From Micromonospora coxensis (GTDB taxonomy: Bacteria > Actinomycetota > Actinomycetes > Mycobacteriales > Micromonosporaceae), in NCBI RefSeq assembly GCF_900090295.1, contig NZ_LT607753.1, positions 4,464,001 to 4,528,000 on the forward strand: a stretch of DNA of 64,000 nt. Direction: 5' to 3'. Below are positions 52,813 to 62,809 of the stretch, one piece after another (within the stretch, counting starts at the first letter, position 1; every line of letters starts with the position of its first letter). Below the pieces are notes generated by a model. It was not told the DNA's origin, did not search any database, and was given only the letters and a program-made list of their open reading frames with translations. A program made the translations under genes and the position numbers.

Positions 52813-53502
52813 GTGAAGGTGCAGCGGAAGCACGTGCTGGCGGCCGGGGTGGCCGTGGTGGCCTCGGCGGTGGTGGCGGTCGGGACCGGGTTCGGCTTCG
52901 CCGACACCACCACCACCCGGCCGAGCGCCTGCCAGGGATCGGTCACGTTCTCGGCCGAGGGCGGCGCGCCGGCCGCGACCAGCGACCGGTTCCCGGTCGG
53001 GACGCGGCTGCGGGTGACCAACCTGGACAACGGCAAGGCGGCCACCGTGACGGTGACCGGGCCGTCGGGTAGTTGCGTGCTGCTCAACGCCGCCGCGATG
53101 GACCTGGTGCGCGAGCCCGGCAAGAACGTGATCCGCCGCAATCTGGTGGAACGCCTCGACGGCGGGGCGCAGCCGGGGGGAGCGGCCCGGCCCGACCAGC
53201 AGACCCGGCCGGGCAGCGCGCAGCCCGGCGCGTCGGCGGGCGGCGCACAACCGGGTGGCGCCAGCGTGTGCGCCGGGGCGATCACCTTCTCCGCCGAGGG
53301 CGGTGCGCCCGCCGCGACCAGCGGCCAGTTCCCGGTCGGGACGCGGCTGCGGGTGACCAACCTGGACAACGGCAAGGCGGTCAGCGTGACGGTGACCGGG
53401 CCGTCGGGCAGTTGCGTGCTGCTCAACGCCGCCGCCATGGACGCGATCCGGGAGCCCGGCAAGAACCTGGTCCGCCGCAACGTGGTCGAACTGCTGCGCT
53501 GA
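52813..53502 (+). CDS. Secreted protein with two RlpA-like double-psi beta-barrel domains
   Basis: Exported protein of 229 residues: signal peptide (residues 1–30, ending GFA), domain A (about 38–115), a Gly/Gln/Pro-rich linker (116–150), and domain B (about 151–229) nearly identical to A. Each has FPVGTRLRVTNLDNGK, matching the core of RlpA double-psi barrels, then VTVTGPSGSCVLLNAAAMD in place of the usual VRVNDRGP…IDLS block. The RlpA catalytic Asp is not conserved there, so binding of glycan rather than lysis is likelier. Each domain has two cysteines. The GTG start follows GGAGGACGGGAG. Confidence 0.75.
   Translation: MKVQRKHVLAAGVAVVASAVVAVGTGFGFADTTTTRPSACQGSVTFSAEGGAPAATSDRFPVGTRLRVTNLDNGKAATVTVTGPSGSCVLLNAAAMDLVREPGKNVIRRNLVERLDGGAQPGGAARPDQQTRPGSAQPGASAGGAQPGGASVCAGAITFSAEGGAPAATSGQFPVGTRLRVTNLDNGKAVSVTVTGPSGSCVLLNAAAMDAIREPGKNLVRRNVVELLR
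52939..53500 (+). repeat. Internal direct repeat of about 220 bp within the DPBB gene
   Basis: Copies at about 52939–53160 and 53278–53500, offset 339 bases (113 codons), are roughly 88–90% identical by eye, with a 52-base stretch from 52990/53329 identical. This indicates a recent in-frame domain duplication. Confidence 0.85.
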
Positions 53503-53671
53503 CGTGGTGCGACGCCGGGCAGGTCTCCCCGCCCGGGACGACCTGCACGGCGTCGCCGTCGGTGCCGGCTCGGCCGGGCGTCGGCAAGGGCCCGCTGCCG
53601 TGCGGCGGTGCGGCGGATCCGACGGCGTGATCCTGGTGTCCCGTCGACGCTGCGCATCCCGGACCAGCCGA

Positions 53672-53706
53672 ACGGGCCCCTCACCAGGTGATGGCGAGGG
53701 GCCCGT
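53672..53706. terminator. Convergent hairpin terminator
   Basis: Perfect 11-bp arms ACGGGCCCCTC (53672–53682) and GAGGGGCCCGT (53696–53706) over a 13-base loop, between the DPBB gene (+) and the subtilase gene (-). Confidence 0.65.
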
Positions 53707-53739
53707 CGGGCCCGGTCCGGTCGGACCGGGGTGGGGGAA

Positions 53740-55686
<1,947 letters not shown>

Positions 55687-55710
55687 CCCTGGGGGTGTTC
55701 CTTCCGGTGA

Positions 55711-55729
55711 GGTGTGCTCGTGGCACACC
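55711..55729 (-). promoter_or_regulatory. Small hairpin in the subtilase leader
   Basis: GGTGTGC (55711–55717) pairs with GCACACC (55723–55729). It lies 25–43 bases upstream of the start, with an A/T-rich stretch (55738–55820) further up as the probable promoter. Confidence 0.35.
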
Positions 55730-55926
55730 ACCCGATCGATGTTGATCGAGTTGAAGGAGATCGTAGGGCGGGAATCGACGTATGGAGAAAGATCGAAGAG
55801 ATAGGAAAAAAATCACAAACTCTGGACGGCCTCCGAGTGCCGTATCCGCAGGCAGGCGGCCTGCCCGGCTCGTGCCCGACTGACTGAAGAGTCAGTATTC
55901 GATGGCCGTGCCCGGCCGGGCGGTGG

Positions 55927-55965
55927 GTGGAACACCATGGGTGCGTGACACCCATGGTGTTCCAC
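55927..55965 (-). terminator. Terminator hairpin, perfect 17-bp arms
   Basis: Arms 55927–55943 and 55949–55965 are exact reverse complements around a 5-base loop, 6 bases beyond the stop of the ABC-2 permease gene. No T-run. Confidence 0.75.
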
Positions 55966-55971
55966 GGTCGG

Positions 55972-56958
55972 TCAGGCGATGCGCCGGACGCGGCGGACGG
56001 TCAGGTAGAGCAGGACCACGGCGAGGGCGACGAAGATGCCGGTCTCGATGCCCTGGAACAGCCAGAACCGGTCTTCCGGCTGGTAGAGCTGCCAGTTGTA
56101 CGCGCCGGGCTGCAGGCCCAGCTCGGCGCCGCAGGCCCGGCCGTCCGGCGCCTTGCCGCCGGGCGGGCAGATGATCCGCGCGCCCTCCGCCACCATCGTC
56201 CCGTCGGCGTTCCGGATGCCCCGGCCGAGGATCCAGTCGCCACGGCCCATGTCCGCCTCGGTGGATCCCTCGATGGGGAAGGTGAGGGTGCGGGCGGGCT
56301 GGTAGTGCGGTCGGGCCAGGAGCGCCACCGCCGCCCGTACGCCGATGAACCCGGCCAGGGTGATGCCCATGGCGGGCAGCATCCGCTTCGACACGGTGCC
56401 GGCGAAGATGCCCAGGGCCACGGCGAAGAGGGTGTACCCGATCGGGACGACACCCTGGAGGTCGAAGACGATCATGCCGAACCGGCCCTCGCGCGCGGCC
56501 TGGGTGAGCGGCTCGACCCACCACGACATGCCCAGCCCGTAGCCGACGGCGAGGGCCGTCGCCGCCGTGCCGACCAGCCCGAACTTCACCAGCGCCCAGC
56601 GGCTCCGAGCGATGCCCTGGGTCCAGGCGAACCGGTGCGTGCCCTGCTCCACCTCGCGGGCGACCAGCGGGGCGCCCCAGAACAGGCCGACCAGCACCGG
56701 CAGGGCGAGCAGCAGCACGGCCAGCAGGTTCAGGTCCGCGTACTCGTTGGTGAAGCGGTAGAAGCCCGCGTCGCAGGTCTCGCTGGTCGCCGCCGTCCCG
56801 CCGTCGGCGAGCCGGCGTACGCACTCCGCCAGTCCGAGGTCGGCGAAGGTGTGCCGCATCGACAGGCCGATCGGCACCATCAGGGCGGCGAGCGCCGCGA
56901 ATCCCAGCAGCGTGAAGAACGCCTGTCTGCGGTGTTGCCGCCAGGTCAGCCAGATCAT
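55972..56958 (-). CDS. ABC-2 type transporter permease
   Basis: Membrane protein of 328 residues with six likely membrane segments, the first at about residues 15–35 (AFFTLLGFAALAALMVPIGL) and the last near the C-terminus (GIFVALAVVLLYLTV). A large extracellular loop between segments 5 and 6 contains two cysteines (RIICPPGG and RACGAEL). ATG 56958 overlaps the ATPase stop (ATGA), so the pair is coupled. The third partner upstream is a YtrA-type regulator; such three-gene sets are linked to cell-envelope stress or antibiotic response. Confidence 0.85.
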   Translation of the reverse strand: MIWLTWRQHRRQAFFTLLGFAALAALMVPIGLSMRHTFADLGLAECVRRLADGGTAATSETCDAGFYRFTNEYADLNLLAVLLLALPVLVGLFWGAPLVAREVEQGTHRFAWTQGIARSRWALVKFGLVGTAATALAVGYGLGMSWWVEPLTQAAREGRFGMIVFDLQGVVPIGYTLFAVALGIFAGTVSKRMLPAMGITLAGFIGVRAAVALLARPHYQPARTLTFPIEGSTEADMGRGDWILGRGIRNADGTMVAEGARIICPPGGKAPDGRACGAELGLQPGAYNWQLYQPEDRFWLFQGIETGIFVALAVVLLYLTVRRVRRIA

Positions 56959-57845
56959 GCCGGCACCCCCCACTCGCGGTGACTGGTCTGCGTGACCCCG
57001 TCGGCCAGGTAGGCCAGGACGACGTCCTCCAGGCCGACGTCGCGCACCGTCCAGCTGGGATCGGTGACCGGGCCGTCGGTGCGGACCAGCAGCGTGGACT
57101 GCCGGTCGGTGTGGCTGGCCCGGACGACCCCGGCGACGCCGCCGATCGGGGCGTCGTCGTGCCGTGGGCCGACCAACTGCCGGTGCGCGGCGACCAGGTC
57201 GTCGACGACACCGGCGAGCTGCACCCGGGCGGAGTTGAGCACGATCAGGTAGTCGCAGACCCGTTCCAGGTCGGCCAGCAGGTGCGAGGAGAGCAGCACG
57301 GTCGTCTCCGACTCGGCGACGCTGCCCATCAGTGACTGGTGGAACTCCCTGCGGGCCAGCGGGTCGAGGCTGGCGACCGGCTCGTCGAGCAGCAGCAGTC
57401 GGGGTCGCTTCGCCAGCGCGAGCGCGAGCGCGACCTGGGCGCGTTGGCCGCCGGAGAGCTTGCCGACCGGCAGGTGCGGTGGGATGCCGAGTTGGGCGAG
57501 CCGGTCCCGCGCCAGCGCGGCGTCCCAGCGCCGGTTCATCCGGCCACCGAGGTGGACCAGTTCGGCGGCGGTGAAGTCGCGGTACAGCGGGGTGTCCTGG
57601 GCGACGAAGCCGATCTCCGGCAGGATCCCGGGGTTGTCGTACGGCGCCTCGCCGAAGACCCGCACCGTGCCGGCGTCCGGTCTCAGGAGGCCGACCGCCA
57701 GGTGCAGCAGGGTGCTCTTGCCCGCACCGTTGGGCCCGACGAGAGCGGCGACGCGTCCGGCGGGCAGCCGCAGCGTGCAGTCCCGCAGTGCCCAGCTCCT
57801 CCCGTAGCGTTTGCCGAGCTGCTCGGCCTCCAGCACGATCTCCAT
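56955..57845 (-). CDS. ABC transporter ATP-binding protein
   Basis: ATPase of 296 residues: Walker A GPNGAGKST, signature LSGGQRAQ, Walker B RLLLLDEPVASLD, switch His in LLSSHLLADLE. A C-terminal extension of about 80 residues (ARVQLAGVVDDLV…) is typical of YtrB-like exporters. ATG 57845 is preferred because GAGAGGA lies 7–8 bases upstream; an ATG at 57860 overlapping the GntR stop is also in frame. Confidence 0.92.
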   Translation of the reverse strand: MEIVLEAEQLGKRYGRSWALRDCTLRLPAGRVAALVGPNGAGKSTLLHLAVGLLRPDAGTVRVFGEAPYDNPGILPEIGFVAQDTPLYRDFTAAELVHLGGRMNRRWDAALARDRLAQLGIPPHLPVGKLSGGQRAQVALALALAKRPRLLLLDEPVASLDPLARREFHQSLMGSVAESETTVLLSSHLLADLERVCDYLIVLNSARVQLAGVVDDLVAAHRQLVGPRHDDAPIGGVAGVVRASHTDRQSTLLVRTDGPVTDPSWTVRDVGLEDVVLAYLADGVTQTSHREWGVPA

Positions 57846-57856
57846 TCGCTGTCCTC

Positions 57857-58273
57857 TCATTCCGCTCGTGCGGTCTCGTCGCGCGACGCCTCGGCGGCGA
57901 GTGCGGCCCGCATGGTGGTCTCGACCAGGGCGGTGACGTCCTCCGGGGCGAGCCCCGCAGCCCGGGCCCGCTGCACCCAGGCGACGAGCTCCTCGCGCAG
58001 CTCGACCTGGTTGGCCAGGGGCGCGTCGGCGAGGCTGCGCCGGACGAAGGTGCCCACCCCGGGGCGGCCCTCCACCAGGCCCTCGATCTCCAACTCGCGG
58101 TACGCCTTCAACACCGTGTTCGGGTTGATCGCCAACGACTGCGCGACGTCGCGGACCTTGGGCAGCTGGTCGCCCGGCGTCAGCAACCCCACGCGGAGGG
58201 CCTGTTTGACCTGCTGAATCAGCTGCACGTACGTGTTCACCCTGGACCGGCTGTTCAGCACGAACTCGATCAC
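57857..58273 (-). CDS. GntR-family regulator, YtrA subfamily
   Basis: Repressor of 138 residues with an N-terminal winged helix (NTYVQLIQQVKQALRVGLLTPGDQLPKVRDVAQSLAINPNTVLKAYRELEIEGLVEGRPGVGTFV) and a short C-terminal helix pair, the YtrA layout. It heads the operon with the ATPase and permease and overlaps the former's possible start. GTG 58273 follows AGAAGGG. Twin palindromic operators lie 20–47 bases upstream, so autoregulation is expected. Confidence 0.9.
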   Translation of the reverse strand: MIEFVLNSRSRVNTYVQLIQQVKQALRVGLLTPGDQLPKVRDVAQSLAINPNTVLKAYRELEIEGLVEGRPGVGTFVRRSLADAPLANQVELREELVAWVQRARAAGLAPEDVTALVETTMRAALAAEASRDETARAE

Positions 58274-58292
58274 CCAGGACCAACCCTTCTAT

Positions 58293-58320
58293 TGTCCTAC
58301 GACAGTAAGACTATAAGACA
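58293..58320 (-). promoter_or_regulatory. Twin operator of the YtrA-type regulator
   Basis: TGTCCTACGACA (58293–58304) and GACTATAAGACA (58309–58320) share the TGTC…GACA pattern with 16 bases between centres. A minus-strand -10-like GACAAT (58296–58291) overlaps the first. It is the most A/T-rich patch in the area. Confidence 0.5.
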
Positions 58321-58399
58321 GGATGGTCCGACGGGGCCCCTGCCGGCGGCAGCCCCCGACGCCCGGGGCGAGGCGGGCCGGTCCTGGGTGGAGAGCGCA

Positions 58400-58433
58400 C
58401 CGAACCCGCCCCTCGGGCGAGGGACGGGTTCGG
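58400..58433 (-). terminator. Terminator hairpin of the GABA aminotransferase gene
   Basis: CCGAACCCG (58400–58408) pairs with CGGGTTCGG (58425–58433), and inside it CCCTC (58410–58414) pairs with GAGGG (58419–58423). It lies 19 bases after the stop. Confidence 0.65.
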
Positions 58434-58452
58434 GCGGCGGGTGGGACGGGGG

Positions 58453-59724
58453 TCAGCCGACGGCGGCGTCCAGGATGTCCAGACCCCGGTTCAGCTCCTC
58501 GTCGGAGATGACCAGCGGCGGCAGGAACCGCAGCACGTTGCCGTACGTGCCGCAGGTCAGGGTGAGCAGGCCGGCGGCGTGGCAGGCCGCCGAGACGGCC
58601 GCCGCCGCAGCCGGGTCGGCCGTCAGCGTGCCCGGCCGGACCAGCTCCACGGCGAGCATCGCGCCGCGCCCGCGCACCTCGGCGATACCCGGGTCACGGG
58701 CGGCGATCGCGCGCAGCCGGTCACCCATCACCCGCCCGATCCGGCGTGCGGCGGCGGCCAGGTCCAGCTCGTGCATGGTCTCGATGCTCGCCAGCGCCGC
58801 CGCACAGGCGAGCGGGTTGCCGCCGTACGTGCCGCCGAGGCCGCCGACGTGCACCGCGTCCATCAACTCGGCCCGGCCGGTCACCGCCGCCAGTGGCAGC
58901 CCACCGGCGATGCCCTTGGCCAGGGTGACCAGATCCGGCTCGACGCCCTCGTGCTGGCAGGCGAACCAGTCGCCGGTACGGCAGAAGCCGGTCTGGATCT
59001 CGTCGGCGACGAACACCACGCCGGTGGCGGTCGCCCACTCGCGCAGCGCCGGCAGGAACCCCGGCGCGGGTACGACGAAACCGCCCTCGCCCTGGATCGG
59101 CTCGATCAGCAGCGCGGCCACGTTCTCCGCGCCCACCTGCTTCTCCACCGTCTCGATCGCCCGGGCCGCCGCCTCGGCGCCGGAGAGACCGCCGTCGCGC
59201 AGCGGGTACGACATCGGCACCCGGTAGATCTCCCCGGCGAACGGCCCGAACCGGTGCTTGTACGGCATGTTCTTCGCGGTCAGCGCCATGGTCAGGTTGG
59301 TCCGCCCGTGGTACGCGTGGTCGAAGACCACCACCGCCGGCCGGCCCGTGGCGTGCCGGGCGATCTTCACGGCGTTCTCCACCGCCTCGGCGCCGGAGTT
59401 GAACAGCGCCGAACGCTTCTCGAACGTCCCCGGTGTGAGCAGGTTCAACTGCTCGCACACCGCCACGTACGACTCGTACGGGGCGACCATGAAACAGGTG
59501 TGGGTGAAGCGTTCGACCTGCGCCTTCACCGCCTCGACCACCCGGGGGGCGGAGTTGCCGACGTTGGTGACCGCGATGCCGGCGGCGAAGTCGATCCACT
59601 GCCGGCCGTCGACGTCGGTGAGGGTGCCGCCCGCGGCCCGGTCCACGTAGTACGGCACGACGCTGCCGACGCCGCGGGCGACCGCCGCGCCACGCCGCTT
59701 GTGCAACTCCTCCGACGACGTCAC
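58453..59724 (-). CDS. gabT: 4-aminobutyrate aminotransferase
   Basis: PLP enzyme of 423 residues that converts GABA and 2-oxoglutarate to succinic semialdehyde and glutamate. Motifs: FAAGIAVTNVGN, FFNSGAEAVENAVKIAR (here LFNSGAEAVENAVKIAR), FDHAYHGRTNLTMALTAK, LIEPIQGEGGF, VADEIQTGFCRTG and LVTLAKGIAGGLPLAAV with the PLP lysine. These match GabT rather than the aminotransferase at 36782. GTG 59724 follows AGAGAGG. It is 56 bases downstream of the aminobutyraldehyde dehydrogenase gene and probably in its operon. Confidence 0.93.
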   Translation of the reverse strand: MTSSEELHKRRGAAVARGVGSVVPYYVDRAAGGTLTDVDGRQWIDFAAGIAVTNVGNSAPRVVEAVKAQVERFTHTCFMVAPYESYVAVCEQLNLLTPGTFEKRSALFNSGAEAVENAVKIARHATGRPAVVVFDHAYHGRTNLTMALTAKNMPYKHRFGPFAGEIYRVPMSYPLRDGGLSGAEAAARAIETVEKQVGAENVAALLIEPIQGEGGFVVPAPGFLPALREWATATGVVFVADEIQTGFCRTGDWFACQHEGVEPDLVTLAKGIAGGLPLAAVTGRAELMDAVHVGGLGGTYGGNPLACAAALASIETMHELDLAAAARRIGRVMGDRLRAIAARDPGIAEVRGRGAMLAVELVRPGTLTADPAAAAAVSAACHAAGLLTLTCGTYGNVLRFLPPLVISDEELNRGLDILDAAVG

Positions 59725-59780
59725 GGTGTGCCTCTCTCGTTCGTGGCCGTCCGGCTCGGCTCCCTCGTCGCGCGCACGGC

Positions 59781-61214
59781 TCAGCCCTCGATGTGGTGCA
59801 TGACGTGCTTGATCCGGGTGTAGTCCTCCAGGCTGTAGACCGAGAGGTCCTTGCCGTGCCCGGAGTGCTTGAAGCCGCCGTGCGGCATCTCCGAGACGAA
59901 CGGGATGTGGGTGTTGACCCAGACGCAGCCGAAGTCGAGCCGGCGGGTCATCCGCATCGCCCGGCCGTGGTCCTTCGTCCAGACCGAGGCCGACAGGCCG
60001 TAGTCGACGCCGTTGGCCCAGCGCACCGCCTCGTCCTCGTCGGCGAAGCGCTGCACGGTGATGACCGGGCCGAACACCTCGTCCTGGACGATCTCGTCGG
60101 CCTGCCGGACCCCGGAGACGACGGTCGGGGCGTAGAAGTACCCGCGCTCGCCGAGCGGTGAGCCGCCGGTCTCGACGTTCGCGTGGTTCGGGAGACGGTC
60201 CACGAAGCCGCGTACCCGGGCGAGCTGGTTGGCGTTGTTCAGCGGGCCGTAGAGGACGTCGTCGTCGGGCGCGCCCGTCTTCGTGCCGCGGGCCTGCTCG
60301 GTGAGGGCGGCGACGAAGTCGTCGTACACGCCGGGACCGGCGAGCACCCGGGTCGCGGCGGTGCAGTCCTGGCCGGCGTTGAAGTAGCCGCCCACCGCGA
60401 TCGCCTCGGCCGCCGCCGCGACGTCCGCGTCGTCGAAGACCACCACCGGGGCCTTGCCGCCCAGCTCCAGGTGGGTCCGCTTCAGGTCGGGCGCGGCGGC
60501 GGACGCGACCTCCATGCCCGCGCGGGTCGAGCCGGTGATCGACACCAACTGCGGGGTCGGGTGCGCCACCAGGGTACGACCGGTGTCCCGGTCGCCACAG
60601 ACCACGTTGAACACCCCCGGCGGGAAGAACTCGGCCGCGATCTCGGCGAGCAGCAGCGTCGACACCGGCGTGGTGTCCGACGGCTTGAGCACCACCGTGT
60701 TGCCGGCCGCCAGCGCCGGGGCGATCTTCCAGACCGCCATCATCAGCGGGTAGTTCCACGGGGTCACCTGCGCGCACACCCCGATCGGCTCCCGCCGCAC
60801 GTAGGAGGTGTGCCCGGCCAGGTACTCGCCGGCCGAACGCCCTTCGAGCAGGCGGGCCGCCCCGGCGAAGAAGCGGAACTGGTCCACCGCCGGGGGCAGC
60901 TCCTCGTCGGCGGTGAGCTGGCGCGGCTTGCCGGTGTTGCGCACCTCGGCGTCGACCAGCTCGGCCGCGCGCGCCTCCACCGCGTCGGCGAGCTTCAGCA
61001 TCGCCCGCTGCCGCTCGGCGGGAGTGGTGTCCCGCCAACTCTCGAAGGCGGTGGCGGCGGCCGTCATCGCCGCGTCCACGTCCGTCGCGCCGGAGACCGG
61101 CGCCTGGGCGAACACCTCCCCGGTGCACGGGTCGATCAGGTCGGCGTACCCGCCGTCCACCGGGTCGACGTACTCGCCGTTGATGAAGTTACGGAGCTTC
61201 TGCTGGTCGCTCAT
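59781..61214 (-). CDS. Gamma-aminobutyraldehyde dehydrogenase-type aldehyde dehydrogenase
   Basis: NAD-dependent aldehyde dehydrogenase of 477 residues. [59 protein letters not shown], and NAGQDCTAATR with the catalytic Cys fit the PatD/gamma-aminobutyraldehyde group, as does the C-terminal FKHSGHGKDLSVYSLEDYTRIKHVM block. It would make GABA for the next gene, gabT. ATG 61214 follows CGGAGT. It is divergent from another aldehyde dehydrogenase, with a shared 140-base control region. Confidence 0.9.
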   Translation of the reverse strand: MSDQQKLRNFINGEYVDPVDGGYADLIDPCTGEVFAQAPVSGATDVDAAMTAAATAFESWRDTTPAERQRAMLKLADAVEARAAELVDAEVRNTGKPRQLTADEELPPAVDQFRFFAGAARLLEGRSAGEYLAGHTSYVRREPIGVCAQVTPWNYPLMMAVWKIAPALAAGNTVVLKPSDTTPVSTLLLAEIAAEFFPPGVFNVVCGDRDTGRTLVAHPTPQLVSITGSTRAGMEVASAAAPDLKRTHLELGGKAPVVVFDDADVAAAAEAIAVGGYFNAGQDCTAATRVLAGPGVYDDFVAALTEQARGTKTGAPDDDVLYGPLNNANQLARVRGFVDRLPNHANVETGGSPLGERGYFYAPTVVSGVRQADEIVQDEVFGPVITVQRFADEDEAVRWANGVDYGLSASVWTKDHGRAMRMTRRLDFGCVWVNTHIPFVSEMPHGGFKHSGHGKDLSVYSLEDYTRIKHVMHHIEG

Positions 61215-61266
61215 GGGGGTGACTCCGAGGGTGGCCGGGGGATGGTCAGCGGAGGTAATCGCAATC

Positions 61267-61302
61267 TGTCTGCCATCTTGGCTACTGAATTCGCGGCAGA
61301 CA
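61267..61302. promoter_or_regulatory. Inverted repeat in the divergent aldehyde dehydrogenase control region
   Basis: TGTCTGCC (61267–61274) and GGCAGACA (61295–61302) are exact reverse complements 20 bases apart, in a locally A/T-rich stretch. A dimeric regulator bound here could control both genes. Confidence 0.45.
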
Positions 61303-61342
61303 AGGCCCATGGCGACTGTTTCCGTGCGGGTGGGGAGTCGTC

Positions 61343-61348
61343 TACGCT
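61343..61348 (+). promoter_or_regulatory. Candidate -10 (TACGCT), leaderless
   Basis: TACGCT ends 6 bases before GTG 61355; no ribosome-binding site is present. Confidence 0.42.
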
Positions 61349-61354
61349 GCCGAC

Positions 61355-62794
61355 GTGGAGCCGAGAGCCTTCTATGTCGCCGGCCGGGAAGTCCACGGCG
61401 AGGGCGAGCTGACCGTCACCCACCCGTACGACGGCCGGACGGTGGGGCGTACCACCCTCGCCACCGCCGACCAGGTCGAAGCCGCCGTCGCGGCGGCGGC
61501 CGGCGTGGCGGCGGAGGCCGCGGCCCTGCCCGCGCACGCCCGGGCGGCGGCCCTGGACCACGTGTCCCGCCGGCTGGCCGAACGGGCCGACGAGGTCGCG
61601 GCGCTGATCACCGCCGAGAACGGCAAGCCGGTCAAGTGGGCGCGGGCCGAGGTGGGACGCGCGGTGTCGACGTTCCGCTGGGCGGCGGAGGAGGCCCGCC
61701 GCTTCTCCGGAGAGCTGCAACGCCTCGACACCGACCCGACGGCGACCGGACGGATCGCCCTGGTGCGGCGGGTGCCCCGAGGGCCCGTGCTGGGCATCGC
61801 CCCGTTCAACTTTCCGCTCAACCTGGTCGCGCACAAGGTCGCCCCGGCGATCGCGGTCGGCGCGCCGATCATCGTCAAGCCGGCCCCGGCGACCCCGCTG
61901 TCCGCGTTGCTGCTCGGGGAGATCCTGGCCTCCACCGATTTGCCGGCGGGCATGTTCTCGGTGCTGCCGCTGCCCAACGAGCGCGCCGCCGAACTGGTCA
62001 CCGACCCGCGCCTGCCGGTGGTGTCGTTCACCGGATCCGGCCCGGTCGGCGCGGCGATCCGCCGCTCCGTGCCGGAGAAGCACGTCACCCTCGAACTGGG
62101 CGGCAACGCGGCGGCGGTGATCTGCGAGGACTGGGCCGCCGACGAGGACCTCACCTTCGCCGCGCACCGGATCGCCACCTTCTCCAACTACCAGGCCGGG
62201 CAGTCCTGCATCGCCGTGCAGCGGGTGTTCGTGCACGAGTGGCTCTACGACGGCTTCCTGCCCCGGCTGGTCGCGTCGGTGCAGGAACTGCGCACCGGCG
62301 ACCCCACGTCGGAGTCGACCGACGTCGGGCCGCTGGTGTCGGAGGACGCCGCGCGCCGGGTCGAGGCGTGGGTGGACGAGGCCGTCGCCGCCGGGGCCAC
62401 CATCGAGGTGGGCGGCCGGCGCGACGGCGCCACCTACCCGCCGACCGTGCTGTCCGGGGTGCCGGCCTCGGCCAAGGTCTGCGCCGAGGAGGTCTTCGGG
62501 CCGGTCCTGGTGGTCGCCCGGGCCGAGACCGACCGGGCGGCGTTCGCCGCGGTCAACGACTCGGCCTACGGGTTGCAGGCGGGAGTCTTCACGCACCGCC
62601 TCGACGTGGCGTTCGAGGCCGCCCGGGTGCTAGAGGTCGGCGGGATCATCGTCGGCGACGTGCCGTCGTACCGGGCCGACCAGATGCCGTACGGGGGCGT
62701 CAAGGGCAGCGGGGTCGGACGCGAAGGGCTGCGCAGCGCGATGGAGGACTACACCGAGCCGCGGGTGATGGTGCTGACCGGGATGCGGTTGTAG
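61355..62794 (+). CDS. Aldehyde dehydrogenase family protein (possible succinic semialdehyde dehydrogenase)
   Basis: NAD(P)-dependent aldehyde dehydrogenase of 479 residues. APFNFPLNLVAHKVAPAIAVGAPIIVKPAPATP, FTGSGPVGAAIR, LELGGNAAAVI and NYQAGQSCIAVQR (catalytic Cys) are intact. These features are those of the NAD-aldehyde dehydrogenases related to lactaldehyde, phosphonoacetaldehyde and non-phosphorylating glyceraldehyde-3-phosphate enzymes, so succinic semialdehyde is suggested only by its place opposite gabT. It appears leaderless from TACGCT. It is convergent with the last gene, with only 15 bases between the two stop codons. Confidence 0.85.
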   Translation: MEPRAFYVAGREVHGEGELTVTHPYDGRTVGRTTLATADQVEAAVAAAAGVAAEAAALPAHARAAALDHVSRRLAERADEVAALITAENGKPVKWARAEVGRAVSTFRWAAEEARRFSGELQRLDTDPTATGRIALVRRVPRGPVLGIAPFNFPLNLVAHKVAPAIAVGAPIIVKPAPATPLSALLLGEILASTDLPAGMFSVLPLPNERAAELVTDPRLPVVSFTGSGPVGAAIRRSVPEKHVTLELGGNAAAVICEDWAADEDLTFAAHRIATFSNYQAGQSCIAVQRVFVHEWLYDGFLPRLVASVQELRTGDPTSESTDVGPLVSEDAARRVEAWVDEAVAAGATIEVGGRRDGATYPPTVLSGVPASAKVCAEEVFGPVLVVARAETDRAAFAAVNDSAYGLQAGVFTHRLDVAFEAARVLEVGGIIVGDVPSYRADQMPYGGVKGSGVGREGLRSAMEDYTEPRVMVLTGMRL

Positions 62795-62809
62795 CTTCCC
62801 CGCCGGGGG

